Below the pieces are notes generated by a model. That model ran no database searches. It was not told the origin of the DNA and worked only from the letters and a program-made list of their open reading frames with translations. A program made the position numbers and the translations under genes. Shown in pieces: positions 11,693-24,253 of a stretch of DNA of 64,000 nt. The stretch comes from Coffea arabica (lineage: Eukaryota > Streptophyta > Magnoliopsida > Gentianales > Rubiaceae): contig NC_092323.1 of assembly GCF_036785885.1 (NCBI RefSeq), forward strand, positions 5,496,501 through 5,560,500, written 5' to 3'. The first letter of the stretch is position 1. The number at the start of each line of letters is the position of its first letter.

Positions 11693-14345
11693 CTACAACT
11701 TGTCTAGGGTCTCTACCTTTTACCAATTTGCTTCTCACTCCAGGACTGCAGGGTATGAGTATGACTTAGCCATTATTTCCTTGATAGGAGCTCCACAATT
11801 TGGATTTCCTGATAATCTGTTTTGAAATCTATAAAATTGCTTTTTTTCTAATTTGTACTAATTCCGCTTGTGTTTTTCAACGGAAGCTTGCAGGACGCAA
11901 GACTCCGCCATGGACCACAGTCGGTGAGGATGGCAATTAATGTGCGTCAAATACAGAGGACGGAAAGGCCGTTAAAAAGTCGGGTTGACAACTAATATGA
12001 ATTAGTATGTGAATAGTAGTAGTGATCTCTGAGACTGAGAAACCAGGGAAGATGCGGTAAAACAATCTTTAGGCCTAGCAAATCAAGATGCAGCACGCAT
12101 CCTTACGTTAAGCCTCAACTCTGAACTCAGTATATTGGGTCTGTAAGGAGACAGCGATTGACCAAGTCCATGTCATTGTCATTGCATGATTGGTTAAGAG
12201 ATGTGCAGGGCTACCTATCTATCTATCTTTAGACCGGGGGCATGAACAGTTAAGTTAACAGAAAAATCGTTTGGAACGATTTTGTGCATTTTACGCAAGA
12301 TCTAATTCAATTTATGTATAATGTAGTACAACTTGTAACTATAGAATAGAAATTTACGGATCTTACATGTAATGTGAAAAATGATGTACAAGATTAAATC
12401 TGAATTTTATATATTTTTTTTATCAAATCTTAGCCATCAACCTTTGACAACGATTGCTTCCTGCCCCATTTCTATATATCGTCTGCACATTTGCACGATG
12501 ACAGGAAGTAGCTAGTGCGTTATCTTGTGTGAGTTGTATTTTGTGAACTCAATCATTCGACTGAACAAACGACCACAATATACCTTTTTCTTTGCAAGTA
12601 ACTGTGTAATTCTCAAGGGTATAACAGGAAGATGATGTTTGAAGCGTCAAACTACTTCGACACAGATCCGTTCACTTGGCGCCTTAAGAAGATTTTCCGT
12701 ACGGTGTACTTTTAATTCAGGATTCCTGCGAACGGGATAAAAATTACAGATTGAGTTCCAACTTCCAAGGGTTAGGGCCGCCTAACTATTTCACGACTAA
12801 CAACGATCCTTTACATGTATTTTTCTGCATCATCCTTCTGGTCCTCACAGTGTCATAACTCATAAGAGCGAAGGCCAATCAGGCATGAAAAGGAGCATTT
12901 CGAAGTTCAATCACAACGTAACTCTGGGACCGCGGACAGAGAGATCCTACGAAGAAGCTGTTGACGTCGTAGTAGCCCAGCAGGCCCGCCCCCCACTAAG
13001 TGCAAATACGGCGACTGAGGCCCAAAGCGTGGTGATTCGTCGTCTTCTAGCTTCCTTGAGGCCCGCAGAACTTCTGGAATCCAATGCTGTCAGTCAGAAG
13101 GCTGCTGAAACAAACGACTGGGGCCCACGAACACCACCCTCCCCCCAGGGGCCATCCAAGTTTCTTACTCTCTTTCTTTTTTTTGTTTTTTGGGGATAAT
13201 TTCTTACTCTCATTCTTGGATAGTAAAACGGAAGAGGAGGGGCACGTGTCAAGATGAGCATATAAGGGAATATCTCAATTCTGGTCCCCACTCTGTTACC
13301 AGTTGATGGTGATTGACCATGAACCCCATGTTCTCCTCGAACAGTCTAAGGCTAGACTTGTAGATAATTTTCTTTTCGTTTTTCCAATTAAAACTTGATT
13401 CCATGAGACCTTCAATAGTTAAGATAAAGACTCGTAAATTTAGAGATTTTAAATTCAAATCTCTCCTTTACCTTCCTCCTGTTTCTTAAATCTCATCTTT
13501 TTTCCGTTGAAAAAAATTAATTAAAAGAAAAACTTGATATCTGACCATTAGAGGATATTTTAGATTTAGACAATTTGACAAGGATGTCGAGGATCTTCTC
13601 CAAAAAAAAAAACACAAGGGATTGAATTGCAACGGGTGAAAAGGGAAGCTACGAATATGTATGAGATGTAAGGATGGGATCATGTTATTCCATACCGTGT
13701 ACATTCTGCTTCCTGTGGATACGTTGCAAGGTTGAAGCAATGCAATACATTTTTTATAGGAAGAAAAAAGAATATATGTACTTTTTAGTCTTTTTCATAA
13801 AAGAAATGAAACCCATCTTTTGGCTTCTTATTATAGAACATTGACACGTAAAAGATTAACGCAATCCACATTTTAATTTTTCTTTATTCTTGCCATCCAA
13901 ACCACATCCTTAACACGAGCTAGCTAGACGCGAGGAGAAAGAAACCAAACAGCTTCAATCACATCGACTCTCTGAATTAAAATGGAAAAACCACAATGAA
14001 AAGGGGAAGAGAAACTCTAGGAAGTAAATACCTCATTTTACTGCAGTGACAATTAGTAAAGGCAAGAATTGCATTAGTTTGTAAATTAGCATTGAGTTGA
14101 GAAATTATCAAGAAAGAAACCACAAAAAAAAAAAAAAATCTCCTGTTAACATCATCTGAAACGAAGTAGCCAGCCAGTAAAAGGTCGAGGGATATATACG
14201 ATGGTTTTTGTGCAATGCGCATCGCCCTGCAGAATTTAGAATGATTGGTGCCATCTGTGCACGAAACTTCTCCTGCATGCTGCTGCTGCTTTTTCTTCTT
14301 GGATGCATAGCTTGCTGGAATTATTTGTTTGGATGGTGACTCGTT
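11276..14345. other. Intergenic, no supported gene
   Basis: Contains the AC/TA microsatellite near 11.65 kb. A GC-richer patch at 12885-13260 holds an open frame of 104 codons on the plus strand and a G-box-like CACGTG near 13243, but the translation resembles no family I recognise and has no splice-linked partner. Confidence 0.5.
11639..11691. repeat. Compound (AC)n-(AT)n microsatellite
   Basis: About seven AC units are followed after a short ACATACATA transition by a long AT run. Confidence 0.95.
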
Positions 14346-14477
14346 TGTCAAAATTTATTTACTTGCATCATTAACACATTTTTTAATCATTTCTTTATCT
14401 CACTTACATTACATCAAAAATTAAATTACAATATTTAAAAAAAAATTATCCAAAATAACCTACCATCCAAACACTCA
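14346..14477 (-). mobile_element. MITE family A, copy 2
   Basis: On the minus strand it reads GTGTTTGGATGGTAGGTTAT at one end, then TGATGTAATGTAAGTGAGAT and TGTGTTAATGATGCAAGTAA, the same order of motifs as the copies at 19.5 and 36.4 kb. Confidence 0.7.
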
Positions 14478-14762
14478 CAAATTTCTTTCTTTTTTCTTTG
14501 TGGAAGTATACAGCACTAGCAGTAGGTTGCAGCACAATGTTCACTTTCTGATCTCACAGCAAGAATCGATCCGAACAAAAATGCTGCCTTTCCTCCGTAG
14601 AATGATATACTGTTGAACGCAAGTAGAGGGCAGTACCGTCATCATTGTCTCCACCAATCTTTGTCTTTTAGGTTGTTTGTTTCTTTATTTTCTTTCTCAC
14701 ATTGCATTAGTGGATATAGGGTATATCCTTACAAAATACGTTGCACCAAGTACACTGGAGAC

Positions 14763-15006
14763 AGGGCTGGTCGCCACCACCGAGCTATTAAGGTTTGGTG
14801 GCAACCCTTGCCTCCCACCAAAATGTCACATTTAAAGTGGTTTGGCTTCAAAAAATCCAGGTGAGTGCGTACTGCATCCGTCTGGTCCGGTGGTGGTTCA
14901 GTCTCCTCCGGATTACTCTTGGACCTCCTTAGGTCCGCCCCCTCCCCCTAGTATAGGATAGATTAGGTTATACAATAGTTGTCGTTTCAAAAAAAAAAAA
15001 AAAAAA
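14763..15006 (+). mobile_element. SINE copy 1 with 15-bp target site duplication
   Basis: A 244-bp non-coding element ends in a long A run (14989-15008) and is flanked by a perfect duplication AAGTACACTGGAGAC (14748-14762 and 15007-15021, the first bases merging with the A tail). The 3' part holds CCCCCTCCCCCTAGTATAGG then TTAGGTTATACAATAGTT. GGTGGTTCAGTCTCC resembles a weak pol III B box, but no good A box is visible at the expected spacing. The same body occurs at 40150-40368 on the other strand, and parts occur in the elements at 31224 and 37526. Confidence 0.88.
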
Positions 15007-15021
15007 AAGTACACTGGAGAC

Positions 15022-16977
15022 TGTACGGCTCTAAAATTATGTTTAGGCTCTCTATTAATTAGCAAGCGCCACAATCATTTTTTATTTTTCCGATGACACT
15101 CCTTAATTAGGTCGCATCTATTGATTCACTTCAAAGAAGCATTGAGATTTTTTTTTATTTTTATTTCAGATATAAATTTAACGTGGCATACAAGTATCAC
15201 TTGTCCTTTTTTTCCATTTATTTTTTTTTCAAGTTATATGGTTAAGCACTTCAATTATTACCTTTGAAAATTTGGGATGGTTATATGGTTAAGTTATATG
15301 TTCCTCTTGTACTAAATCATGATTCATCGCCATATTTGGTTCTCTACGGTGAGTGTGTGTATATATATATATATATAGACAGACCTCGGCTCTGTGCTCC
15401 CGAAGCCAAGTGGAGAGGAGGAAGAAATTTTGTATTTCTCTCCTGATAAGTTTGAACTTGTCTAGGAGAGAGTTAGAGAGAGTTAGATCAGGTGATAAGG
15501 TGAAAGAGATTTTAAGTGGAAGGCTTTGAACTTTTAAAGAAAAAAAAAAAAGTTAAACACTAGTATGCATGTATTTGCCCTTACAAATTAAGTTGCACTA
15601 AAAAAATTTTGTGTGACTCTCGAAAATTCATCTGTTATGTAACCTGTAAATCTTGACCCCAATGTGAAAGCTTTCTTGTGCTAGCTAGCAGCTGGTCATT
15701 CTATGGTTCCACACATTCAAGTCGTGTATGGACCACTTAATGTCAATCCATTCCAGGGCTGGACGTACTGCCTGCGCTTTACTTTGCCGGCAGTGCCGTC
15801 GAATCAAGTTCCCTTCGGTTGGGTTTCACATTGTCTTCTATTTTGGACTCATCCTTCTGTTTATAATCTCTCTATTTCCAGTTTAGTTGCTTCAGGATCA
15901 ATGATTAGAATCTTGTTAGAATAAATAAATTTCCTCGGTGAACCAAATTTTATATAAGTATTATTATTTGTAAGGATCGTGGATCGTGTATATTGTTCTG
16001 CCGGTAAAGGTGACAATGGCGATAAAGGGGAAAAAAATTTTAATAAAGTTTCGCCTTTTAAAGCAGAGGGACCAAAGGTGTTTGTTCCAGGGGCCAGTAA
16101 CTTCTGCTTACGCCAAGGAAAAGGAGGGCTTTTAGGATTAATGGTGGACCATTTAGTCACTAGTCGAATAAAAACATGTCCTGGCCATCGAAAGAAATGA
16201 AAACCCTCTTTAAAGCTATTACACAGCATCATATCAATCACATTGGAGAAAGAATTGCCTGTCACTATGTTCTATCAAATTCTTATCTTCAGATTCCAAA
16301 TTTGCTTTTTCACTTTTCTGCCTTCTCTTTTTTTTCCATTTCTCTTCTCTTTCTTGAGCTTTTTCCAATACCTTTAGGTGTTTTTCTACTACGTCAGATG
16401 CTTGAAAGGATGTCAATGCATAAAGTCTTTTATCACACTGCCACTGTTATTCAACGTCGACCGCAGGCTTCGTCACATGACTAAATCAAATATTAATTTA
16501 TTCGCCTTGCCTTTCCGTTGGATCAACCAAAATTTAATGGTTTGGCTTTTTTGTCCCTAAAACTCTCTTTATATATTCAAAAAAAAGGCGGTATATATAC
16601 CATCTTTTATCATCGAGATTATACGAAGCAAAAAGTCAAAAGAATTTGTCAACTTGGTCACTATAAAGCTAGCTAAAATGTGTGGTCATCACCATGCGTA
16701 GCATGCGCTTTATCTAACATCCAATGCAGAGGGATAATTTCTTCATGCCAAGCTTCCTTCTTTACTCACTATATATTTTCAGGCATAATCAAGAAGAAAA
16801 TGTAGATGGGTCAAAATTCGAGTATTTGAAGGTCAGTTTGGGATATTAATTGGAATATCAGCCAAAGAAATAAAATGTCCGAGGCTGAAGAATGGGAAGC
16901 TAATGACGAAGAAACCAAGGGAAAAAAAAAAACCAAAATGAGACTCTGTATGACAGGCTAGGTTTTGGGGTTAGAAA
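15022..16977. other. Intergenic, no supported gene
   Basis: AT-rich with homopolymer runs and a short TA repeat near 15359-15377. Open frames of 60-134 codons on both strands overlap one another and have no recognisable domain. Confidence 0.5.
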
Positions 16978-17005
16978 AACTCAGCCGGTTCGACCCATAG
17001 AAAAG

Positions 17006-17038
<33 letters not shown>

Positions 17039-17300
17039 CATATTAAGTGTTACATATTATAACATTAAAATATTAGTAATTTATAATAATTTATAAATAT
17101 TAATACATTATATATAATTACGTAGTTAATTATGAGTTTGAACTGAACTCGATATAAGCTCAAAACTCACATTAAATGATGAACCGAATTCGAGCATTTT
17201 AACCTAGGTCCGAACCTGAAAGTTTGAAAGCTCCATTTATTTTGGAGCCGTGCTTGGACTTGCCAAAATCCAACTTATGGAGCCCGGTTGACACCGTAAT
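16978..17300. mobile_element. Diverged hAT-like non-autonomous element, copy 1
   Basis: Shares an ordered set of motifs with 54712-55632: a TA-rich core, ATATAATTA near the middle, then AACTGAACTCGATATAAGCT, AAAACTCACAT, GAACCGAATTCG and a right end GGTTGACACC. An end reading GGTGTCAA on the complement is common in plant hAT-like elements. A TA microsatellite lies at 17007-17036. No target duplication was identified. Confidence 0.45.
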
Positions 17301-17649
17301 TTTGTTTGGACTGTTAGAACTAACAGCATCTTAAATCCTGGAGTAATGCTAATGATATTACAATGCATATGGCTCCAATATACTGCGACTATAGAGGGTT
17401 TCTAATTTCTTTAATATTCATATTATATAAAATTAAAATTCTAGTAATTTGTTGTTTTTGTCTTTAGTTACATTCAATTCTAAATTGAAGTTCTCGGGAT
17501 CCTCACCATTACAAGGTGGTCGAGAGAGGATTATTTAACTAAAGTTAATATATATATATATATAGACCCTATTCTCAACTAATTTTAGAATCCTGATTTT
17601 AACTTTTGATTTTCGAAAAGCTATTTTATTGTATTCTTAACTGATTTTA

Positions 17650-17757
17650 AAGAATTGTTACGTTTTCCATGAACACATTACCCTTTTATCTCACATATAT
17701 CAAATCACTACAGTAATTTTTTTACAAAAAATTCAAAAAAATGCAATCCAAACAAAG
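17650..17757 (-). mobile_element. MITE family A, copy 3
   Basis: The complement reads TTTGTTTGGATTGCATTTTT, then ATTACTGTAGTGATTTGATA, TATGTGAGATAAAAGGGTAA and TGTGTTCATGGAAAACG, in the family order. The flank towards 17570 may belong to a second, older insertion. Confidence 0.7.
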
Positions 17758-19467
17758 CCAAAGGCAGCTTTTAAGGCGCTTGTGGATTCTAATCCCGACC
17801 TGATTTTTTTCATACAATCAAAGATATCCTCAACTTTTAACATTATTACTAAACTGGACAATTTTTTATGTTACGCATCTCTTTATCTTCCTTCAAGTCT
17901 TATCCATATTCCAGATTCATCTATATCCCCCTTCTTTTTCTCATCAACATTTAATTTTTCACAAAAAAATAAATAATTACATCAAAAAGTATATAATTAG
18001 TACAAAAATTCAGTTGTGTAGCGTATGAGGTTAATTTGGTCATCTTTTTCTTCTTTTTTTTTTTCAATCAAAATCCAGCATATTATGGTAAATTTGGTCC
18101 TTAACTACCGTGAAAGATCCAATAGGCACTTTTCGCAAGACTGCGGCCCTGATCTCAATACGGGCAAAATCTGCTCTAAGTTTCCGTGCCAACCCTATAA
18201 TCACAGTTCACAGGAATCTTTATGTTTTCTTGATCCTTGATCCCAGGACCATAATATCACTAGTACAGCTAGTTAGTTGCTTTTTACTTTGTAAATTTGA
18301 ATTTCGCGGGCACCGCAAATTCACGTAGTAACATGGCTTATTCTAGGGAGCAGATTATTCATTAAAGTACCATCACTGCGATGTTAGTTTCTTTCCCCCA
18401 GACATCCGACTATTGCCTTTTGTTGCTCCCAATCCCATTGTCAAATAGTAGAAACTAGTTAGTGTACTAAATTTATATGAAACTCACAATGCAATGCTTA
18501 CACTGATATTTGTTGTACTCCACAATTAGACACTTTTATAATTTAAATCTCATTTTTAAAAAATATTAACATGTCACGTGATGGACTAGTATATATTTGA
18601 TAATCAATAATTGATGTTAGTATATCATATGGTAGTATATTACATAATTCACATTGAGCATGCAATATTTTTCAATAAAGTCCCTCTTAACGAGTGCTCC
18701 AAAGCACCAATGAAGCAGATCTTATTATAAGTTTTGGTTACCTATTTCAACCTAAAGAAATGTGGTTATGAAATCTAATCCACCAAGCAATTATTAGTTA
18801 ATGTTATTCTTCTACTCTACAAAAATCTTGATTCATTCCTAGCATATAGCGTTATCCTCAATTGATTTTTAAAACCTAATTTTAGATTTGGATTTTGAAA
18901 AAATTATTTTGTTGCATTTTCCAATTACTTTTCATGTATTGATATTAGATTTTTTTAGCTTAAAAAGCTGAAAATCAGAAGCATTTATTTTGATTTTTTA
19001 TTCAGTTTTTTTAAAATCAACTTTTACACGATAAAAAAAAAATTTAGGACAAGGCTTATGAATTGCAACACCAATACGTACCAAAAAAAAAAAAAAAATA
19101 GAACACTGATAACGAGAAAACTAGAATTCGTCATGCTTCAAGAACTTTAACTCAAGTTTCACAGTGCAAAGCATAGAGATTTCTTGTCTTTCACCTTTTC
19201 TGTTCCAACTTGACTCTTAAAAATGATACCCAAATCTGAAGTTCTTGGCCAAGACATCCAAATATAAGACAATATTCAAGTCCCAAAGGACGTAAGTTAA
19301 GTCGCAAGCTAATACATGACGACAAAGCGTTTACGAAAAATAACAAATTGAAACCATTGGTCCTCTGATCAGTAAAGCCATAGGAGCATGCAAGTCTAGT
19401 TAAGAGAATCCTAAGCTTGGAAACCATGAAAGTCTGCACCAAACAAAAGGAAAGAGGTAATTAATCG
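17758..19467. other. Intergenic, no supported gene
   Basis: AT-rich sequence with poly-A and poly-T runs. Nothing recognisable as coding. Confidence 0.5.
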
Positions 19468-19605
19468 AATAACAATGTAGCAATATTATTTGTAATGTGA
19501 TGTATGTGAGATAAAAATGTGGTTGAATATATACAAAGGTGGATTAAAAATTGTGTTTATAATTCACGCGAAATATTATTTAAAATAATGAGATATCGAA
19601 ACAAA
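19468..19605 (+). mobile_element. MITE family A, copy 4
   Basis: Contains GTAATGTGATGTATGTGAGA, a GGTGGATTAAAAATTGTGTT segment and an end CGCGAAATATTATTTAAAAT, all collinear with the copy at 36390. Confidence 0.8.
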
Positions 19606-22600
19606 GCCATTTTAACCGGCATGTATTGTTTGTCTTAGTATTCCAAAGAAGCCCCTTAACGAGCCAAATGTTTAAAGGTCAAAGGGAAAGAGATGGCGCT
19701 ACTGATTTCTGTGAAAGTATTCACTATTACTATCCATTATCAATGTCCTAAAATGTCGTGCCCTGTCTAGTTAACTAATTGATTTATTCGTATGTGCTAA
19801 TTAAGGTGCAAGGTGGGGTTAAGTTAGCATGTTAATTTCAAGCATTCTCGGACTTTTAGGCTGCCAGCTACTTTGTAGTTTATACTTTATGGTGCAAATT
19901 AAAGGTCATTTCTCACCCTACATTTCCTAGTGATGGGGTGGTTCACGTTGTCTAGCTAGCGTAATTGATAATTAAGCAAGTCTGCTCCGTACTTCATTGC
20001 TTGGGTTGGGTGACGAAGACCTGCCATCAAAAGAATAATGTCCATGCACTGTTATATTTTCATTCTTTTTTGACTTTATCTCACCTCATTTGACTTTGCA
20101 AACAATTATTCGAATTCCCGTCAAAGGATTTTCGACACATTTTCGCCAATAACACATGGACATCTGTATGAGTATATGTAATGTGAGTTTCTGTGCCAAA
20201 TTCTGCACATAAGTATGAAGCAAATTTGGATATCAACAGAAAATGAATGCCTAATCCTTCCTATTCATAATTTTTTCCCCTCTCAGGGGACAATGTCAGC
20301 TATATAATTGATAAGCAAGACAGTTGTTGAAGAGGGTCATGACCAGTAACTTAATCACAGTGTATTGAGCTCAATTAGGATGACTATTGCCTCAATCACA
20401 AAGCATGCACCTTACCAAAGATTTGTGCCTTCGGGATATGTACTTTATATGATCACAAAGTTCGTAACTTTGTAGTAGCAAAGTATGACAGAAACCAATG
20501 CACGGTCGTGAAATTGGAATCTCAAATAATACAGAACGGTAATCAAAACCTTTTGGCATTAGGATCACATAAAGCAAGCAATACCATGTTTGTTTCAAAA
20601 GTGAACTGTAATCATGCATATATTTCTTGAAAGACTACAAAATTAAGGGATTGTTCTAGCTTTTTAAAATAGTAAAACAATGATGTCCAAGAATTTGTGA
20701 AATAGTAACAAATCTGGGAAAAAAAAAAAAGCAGGTAGCAAGTAACTGCTTCTAAGTTCTAACAACAATGCAAGAAAGGATTAAAAAGAAAAAAAAACAA
20801 AAGAAAAACATGGATCACGGATTTAGCTAGCAACCATATAAAAGGAAAATAAAAGTGCATGGCGAGTCTGAGAGGGCAAGGACAGTATAGACGAGTCTTC
20901 TGCCAAAATAACTTTTTTTTTTCCAGAAAATATTCTTACAATGATTCAACTCTAAATTTCATTACTAATCTAATATTCTGACCTTATCCCTTAACAATGA
21001 GCAACCTCCTCCACACTTTCTTAATCAAATTCAATCAAATTCTCATTACACTATTATTCAAGACTTTGTGGGTGAAGAGAGTTACAGTGAAGAAACAAAC
21101 AAAGACAGATTAGAATATTATAATCATATATGGAATTTATGGACTATACTAATGGCTAATGAAGGGGTTTACCTTTTTTTCTCATTTTCATTTGAATTTG
21201 ATCAGATGGACAACAGAAAAGACTGATATGGGAATAAAGTATGAAATTGAATCATTTTAGGAATTTTATTTTTTTTTTTTGTGAAGGGAGTTATTTAGGC
21301 AAATATAGACTGTAGAGTGCTAACGGCTACGAATGATCCCACAAGGAGGAGGAGGTTTCTTTGGAGCCGGTGTTCCAATATGCCCACCGCAACCGCAGAC
21401 CACAGGTCCACAAGTAAATAAATAAATAAAAGAAGCCCCATTCCGGTATAATCAATCATGTAGAGAGGACGTTTTGACCAAAAAAAAAAAATGTAGAGAG
21501 GGATTGGGTTTTGCATATTTAGGCATTCATTCTTATCATTACGCACCTATCGGCAGTGCCGTTATGGCCCTAAAATAAATGACCATCCGTGCATGCCGCC
21601 CACCGACTCGCAAATGCTATTGCTACACCACTAGTTGTACTATCAGTTTTCAACGTCACAGCACCATGGATTTGCAACTTCCATTTCAGGCCTAATTACC
21701 ATGATAGTCTTTTTTTTTTTTTTTTGGGATAGAGCTTTAATTATGAGTCTAATTTGATTAATCAAATTTGAGAGAAATTAAGAAAAAAAAGAGGGAAAAA
21801 GATCTAGCTGCATTGCAAATCATATTGCAAGTTGCAACTAGATATTCTTTATTTTTTATTGTGTAAATTTTTTTTTTATTATTTTTTACCTTTCCATCCC
21901 TCCTTATATTTTTTCCGTCTCTAAGTGTCAAACCCAAAAATTCGAATCTCGAAGTTTATAGTAGAAAAGGCTCTAAAAATTTTTCAGTCAGTCTTAGACA
22001 TTGCCATGTCAAATATTTCTTCTCATGTAATTATGAGGACATCCTAGAGTCATGCCAGTACAAGCTGGGAGAATTACACTGGAATCATTAAGTATTACCA
22101 TCATTTTAGACATTTTTCGCTTTCTTTCTTCGTCATTTAACTTTCCTCCATTGACCATTCCCCTTCAACAACAATTAAACCTACCGCCTCTGTCTCCTTT
22201 TCTTCTTACTTTCCAATACAAAACCTAGACGCCTCCTCTACCTCCATCACCACCAAATTTCCGAACTCAAAATGCATTACTACTATCCTATATAGCCACT
22301 CAATCGGCTACCCATCTCATTTGCCTTCACAAAGAAACCAGTACTTCTTCCTACTTCCCCGACCAAATGTTGGCGGTGGTCGAGAAAACAGATGAAAACA
22401 GAAACTTAATAATAAAAAGGAAAATATCTATAAGAATGAGGCCACTGCCGTTGATATGTTATGATAAAGAGTTTTTTGGACCACTTGTTAAGATGAGTTT
22501 CACGTGCTAATTTTTTTTTTAAAAAAGGTAAAGTTAAAATATTATTTAACTTAGCTAATCAAACTAGAGAGTTTTTGATGTAACATATAGCTCAAATTAA

Positions 22601-23350
22601 CATTGATTGCAAGGAAAAAAAAAATCTCACATCTGTAAAATGCAAGCAGTTTTGTTTCCAGTCTTAGTACTTACGGGGTACATACCATTCCATAATACAA
22701 AAATGATGCATAGGACTATAAAGGAAATTAATCTCTCCTCCGATATGGGAATCTCTCTCAAAATGAATAATCTCAATCCTTGTACAAAATCGAGTGAAAA
22801 CTTCAAATCGAAAACCAGTCCTCGATTTCTAAGTTTAGGAGAGAAGAAGAAGAAGAAATGAAAGTGACTGAAAAAGAAGCAAGGAAAAGGAATCAAAATA
22901 AATAAGGCAGGAAAATTAGTAGTGCCACTTTCTTCCATCTTCTGCCCCTTCAGGCGTGAAGCTGAAGTCAAGACAAGCCAAAGTTTGCCTCAATTTTCTC
23001 AGTAGCCAGGCAAACCATCATATTTACACAAACAGCCAAACCAAGTCGGTCTTTAAGTACAGCTCTATTGCCTGTGTCAATTTATGCAAAACATGGATCC
23101 GTGCTCAATCAAAAGAATAACGAGAGACTAAAAGATGGGAGTACATTTGAACAAGGCTAATTGAGTAATTTCAGTGCAGCACACGACTAGTTCTACACCA
23201 ACCGTATGCCGAAATATTTGCAAAGTACTCCATCCGTGATCCCAACGGCATGATCAGCCGCTCATGAGTATAACTTTCCCCAGTTTCGCTGCTCCGTTCC
23301 AGATACACGTGGCCTAACGATGATGGTAATTGTTTCCCTTTTTTCTTTTT
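19606..23350. other. Intergenic gene desert upstream of KRP
   Basis: No convincing exon. Numerous homopolymer runs and short overlapping open frames. A Cys/Pro-rich stretch on the minus strand near 21310-21400 has no start codon or splice acceptor in frame. Confidence 0.5.
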
Positions 23351-23362
23351 TTTTGGCGAAAA
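23351..23362. promoter_or_regulatory. E2F-like palindrome upstream of KRP
   Basis: TTTTGGCGAAAA matches the plant E2F consensus WTTSSCSS at seven of eight positions. It lies about 890 bp upstream of the KRP start codon. A functional role is only inferred, because such short matches also arise by chance. Confidence 0.25.
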
Positions 23363-23788
23363 GTGATGAATGCTCCTTTCCAAATGTGGCAACTCTGATT
23401 TTGTCCGTGCCACATAATTACAGTGTGAGTTTTTAACATAATCCAGATTTTAATTAGAATATGAGTTTTTTTTTTTTTTTTAAAAGGTAATCCAGATTCA
23501 CTGTCCAAAATTTCGATTGGAGTGTGAGTTACTCCTTACCCAAAAATAAAATAAAATAAAATAAAGAGTGTGAGTTACTAGAAGAGCATATGTCGTCATT
23601 ATCACAAATTTGTGTGTTAATCATGGTCCAGATCTGAATAACGGAGCCGTCAAAACTCAAAGCCCAAGAACACTGGAGCTCCCCGTCATATATAACGGCG
23701 TTTAAGAGACCCATTTGCACCATCCCCCTGGACCACATAAGAAGCCGAACTCACAGTCACACACTACTGGACAGCAGAGAGAGAACAG

Positions 23789-23791
<3 letters not shown>

Positions 23792-23824
<33 letters not shown>
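23792..23824. repeat. (TA)n microsatellite in KRP 5' flank
   Basis: About 16 uninterrupted TA units lie roughly 430 bp upstream of the KRP start codon. Confidence 0.95.
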
Positions 23825-23826
<2 letters not shown>

Positions 23827-24181
23827 TGAGGATGGCTCAATAGAAACCCCATTTCTCAAATCGTCCAGAAGGAGAGAAGGAACTAAAGTAAGGAACCGCG
23901 CAAGCCAGCCAGCCAGCCATTAGCGTCGTAATCAACGTCGCCATATCTATCGCCTTCTCCAGCACTTTCTCTTTCTATAACAGAAAACAAAACAGAAAAA
24001 AAAAGGAAAAGAAATTACTCAGCTGCTGCAGTGAAGAATCAGACTTTTGCAGACCCAATCTTCTTCACGTACTACGTGCCGAAAAAATTCTCTATCCCTC
24101 TCAGAATATCAATCCGTTACAGAATTTGCGGATGATGTAGGCTGCAGACTGAACAGAGAGAGATATACATATACATATACA

Positions 24182-24247
24182 TAGAGAGAGAGAGAGAGGA
24201 TCTGCAAATTTTTAATTTTTCTTTTGAAGAGAGAGAGAGAGAGAGGG
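24182..24247. repeat. (GA)n tracts in KRP 5' UTR
   Basis: Two GA runs (24182-24199 and 24228-24245) lie just before the start codon. GA/CT repeats are common near plant transcription starts and can bind BBR/BPC proteins; that role is not shown here. Confidence 0.8.
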
Positions 24248-24253
24248 ATTGAT

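Noticed and set aside
12885-13199. 104-codon open frame in a GC-richer patch
   Set aside because: No recognisable domain, no supporting splice partner, and a Phe-rich tail typical of read-through into T-rich sequence.
21295-21400. Minus-strand Cys/Pro-rich peptide (TCGPVVCGCGGHIG, KKPPPPCG) that might be a small secreted peptide
   Set aside because: No in-frame start, no acceptor site, no signal peptide upstream.
24224-24253. Upstream extension of the KRP frame through the GA repeat
   Set aside because: It has no AUG; the first AUG in frame is at 24254.
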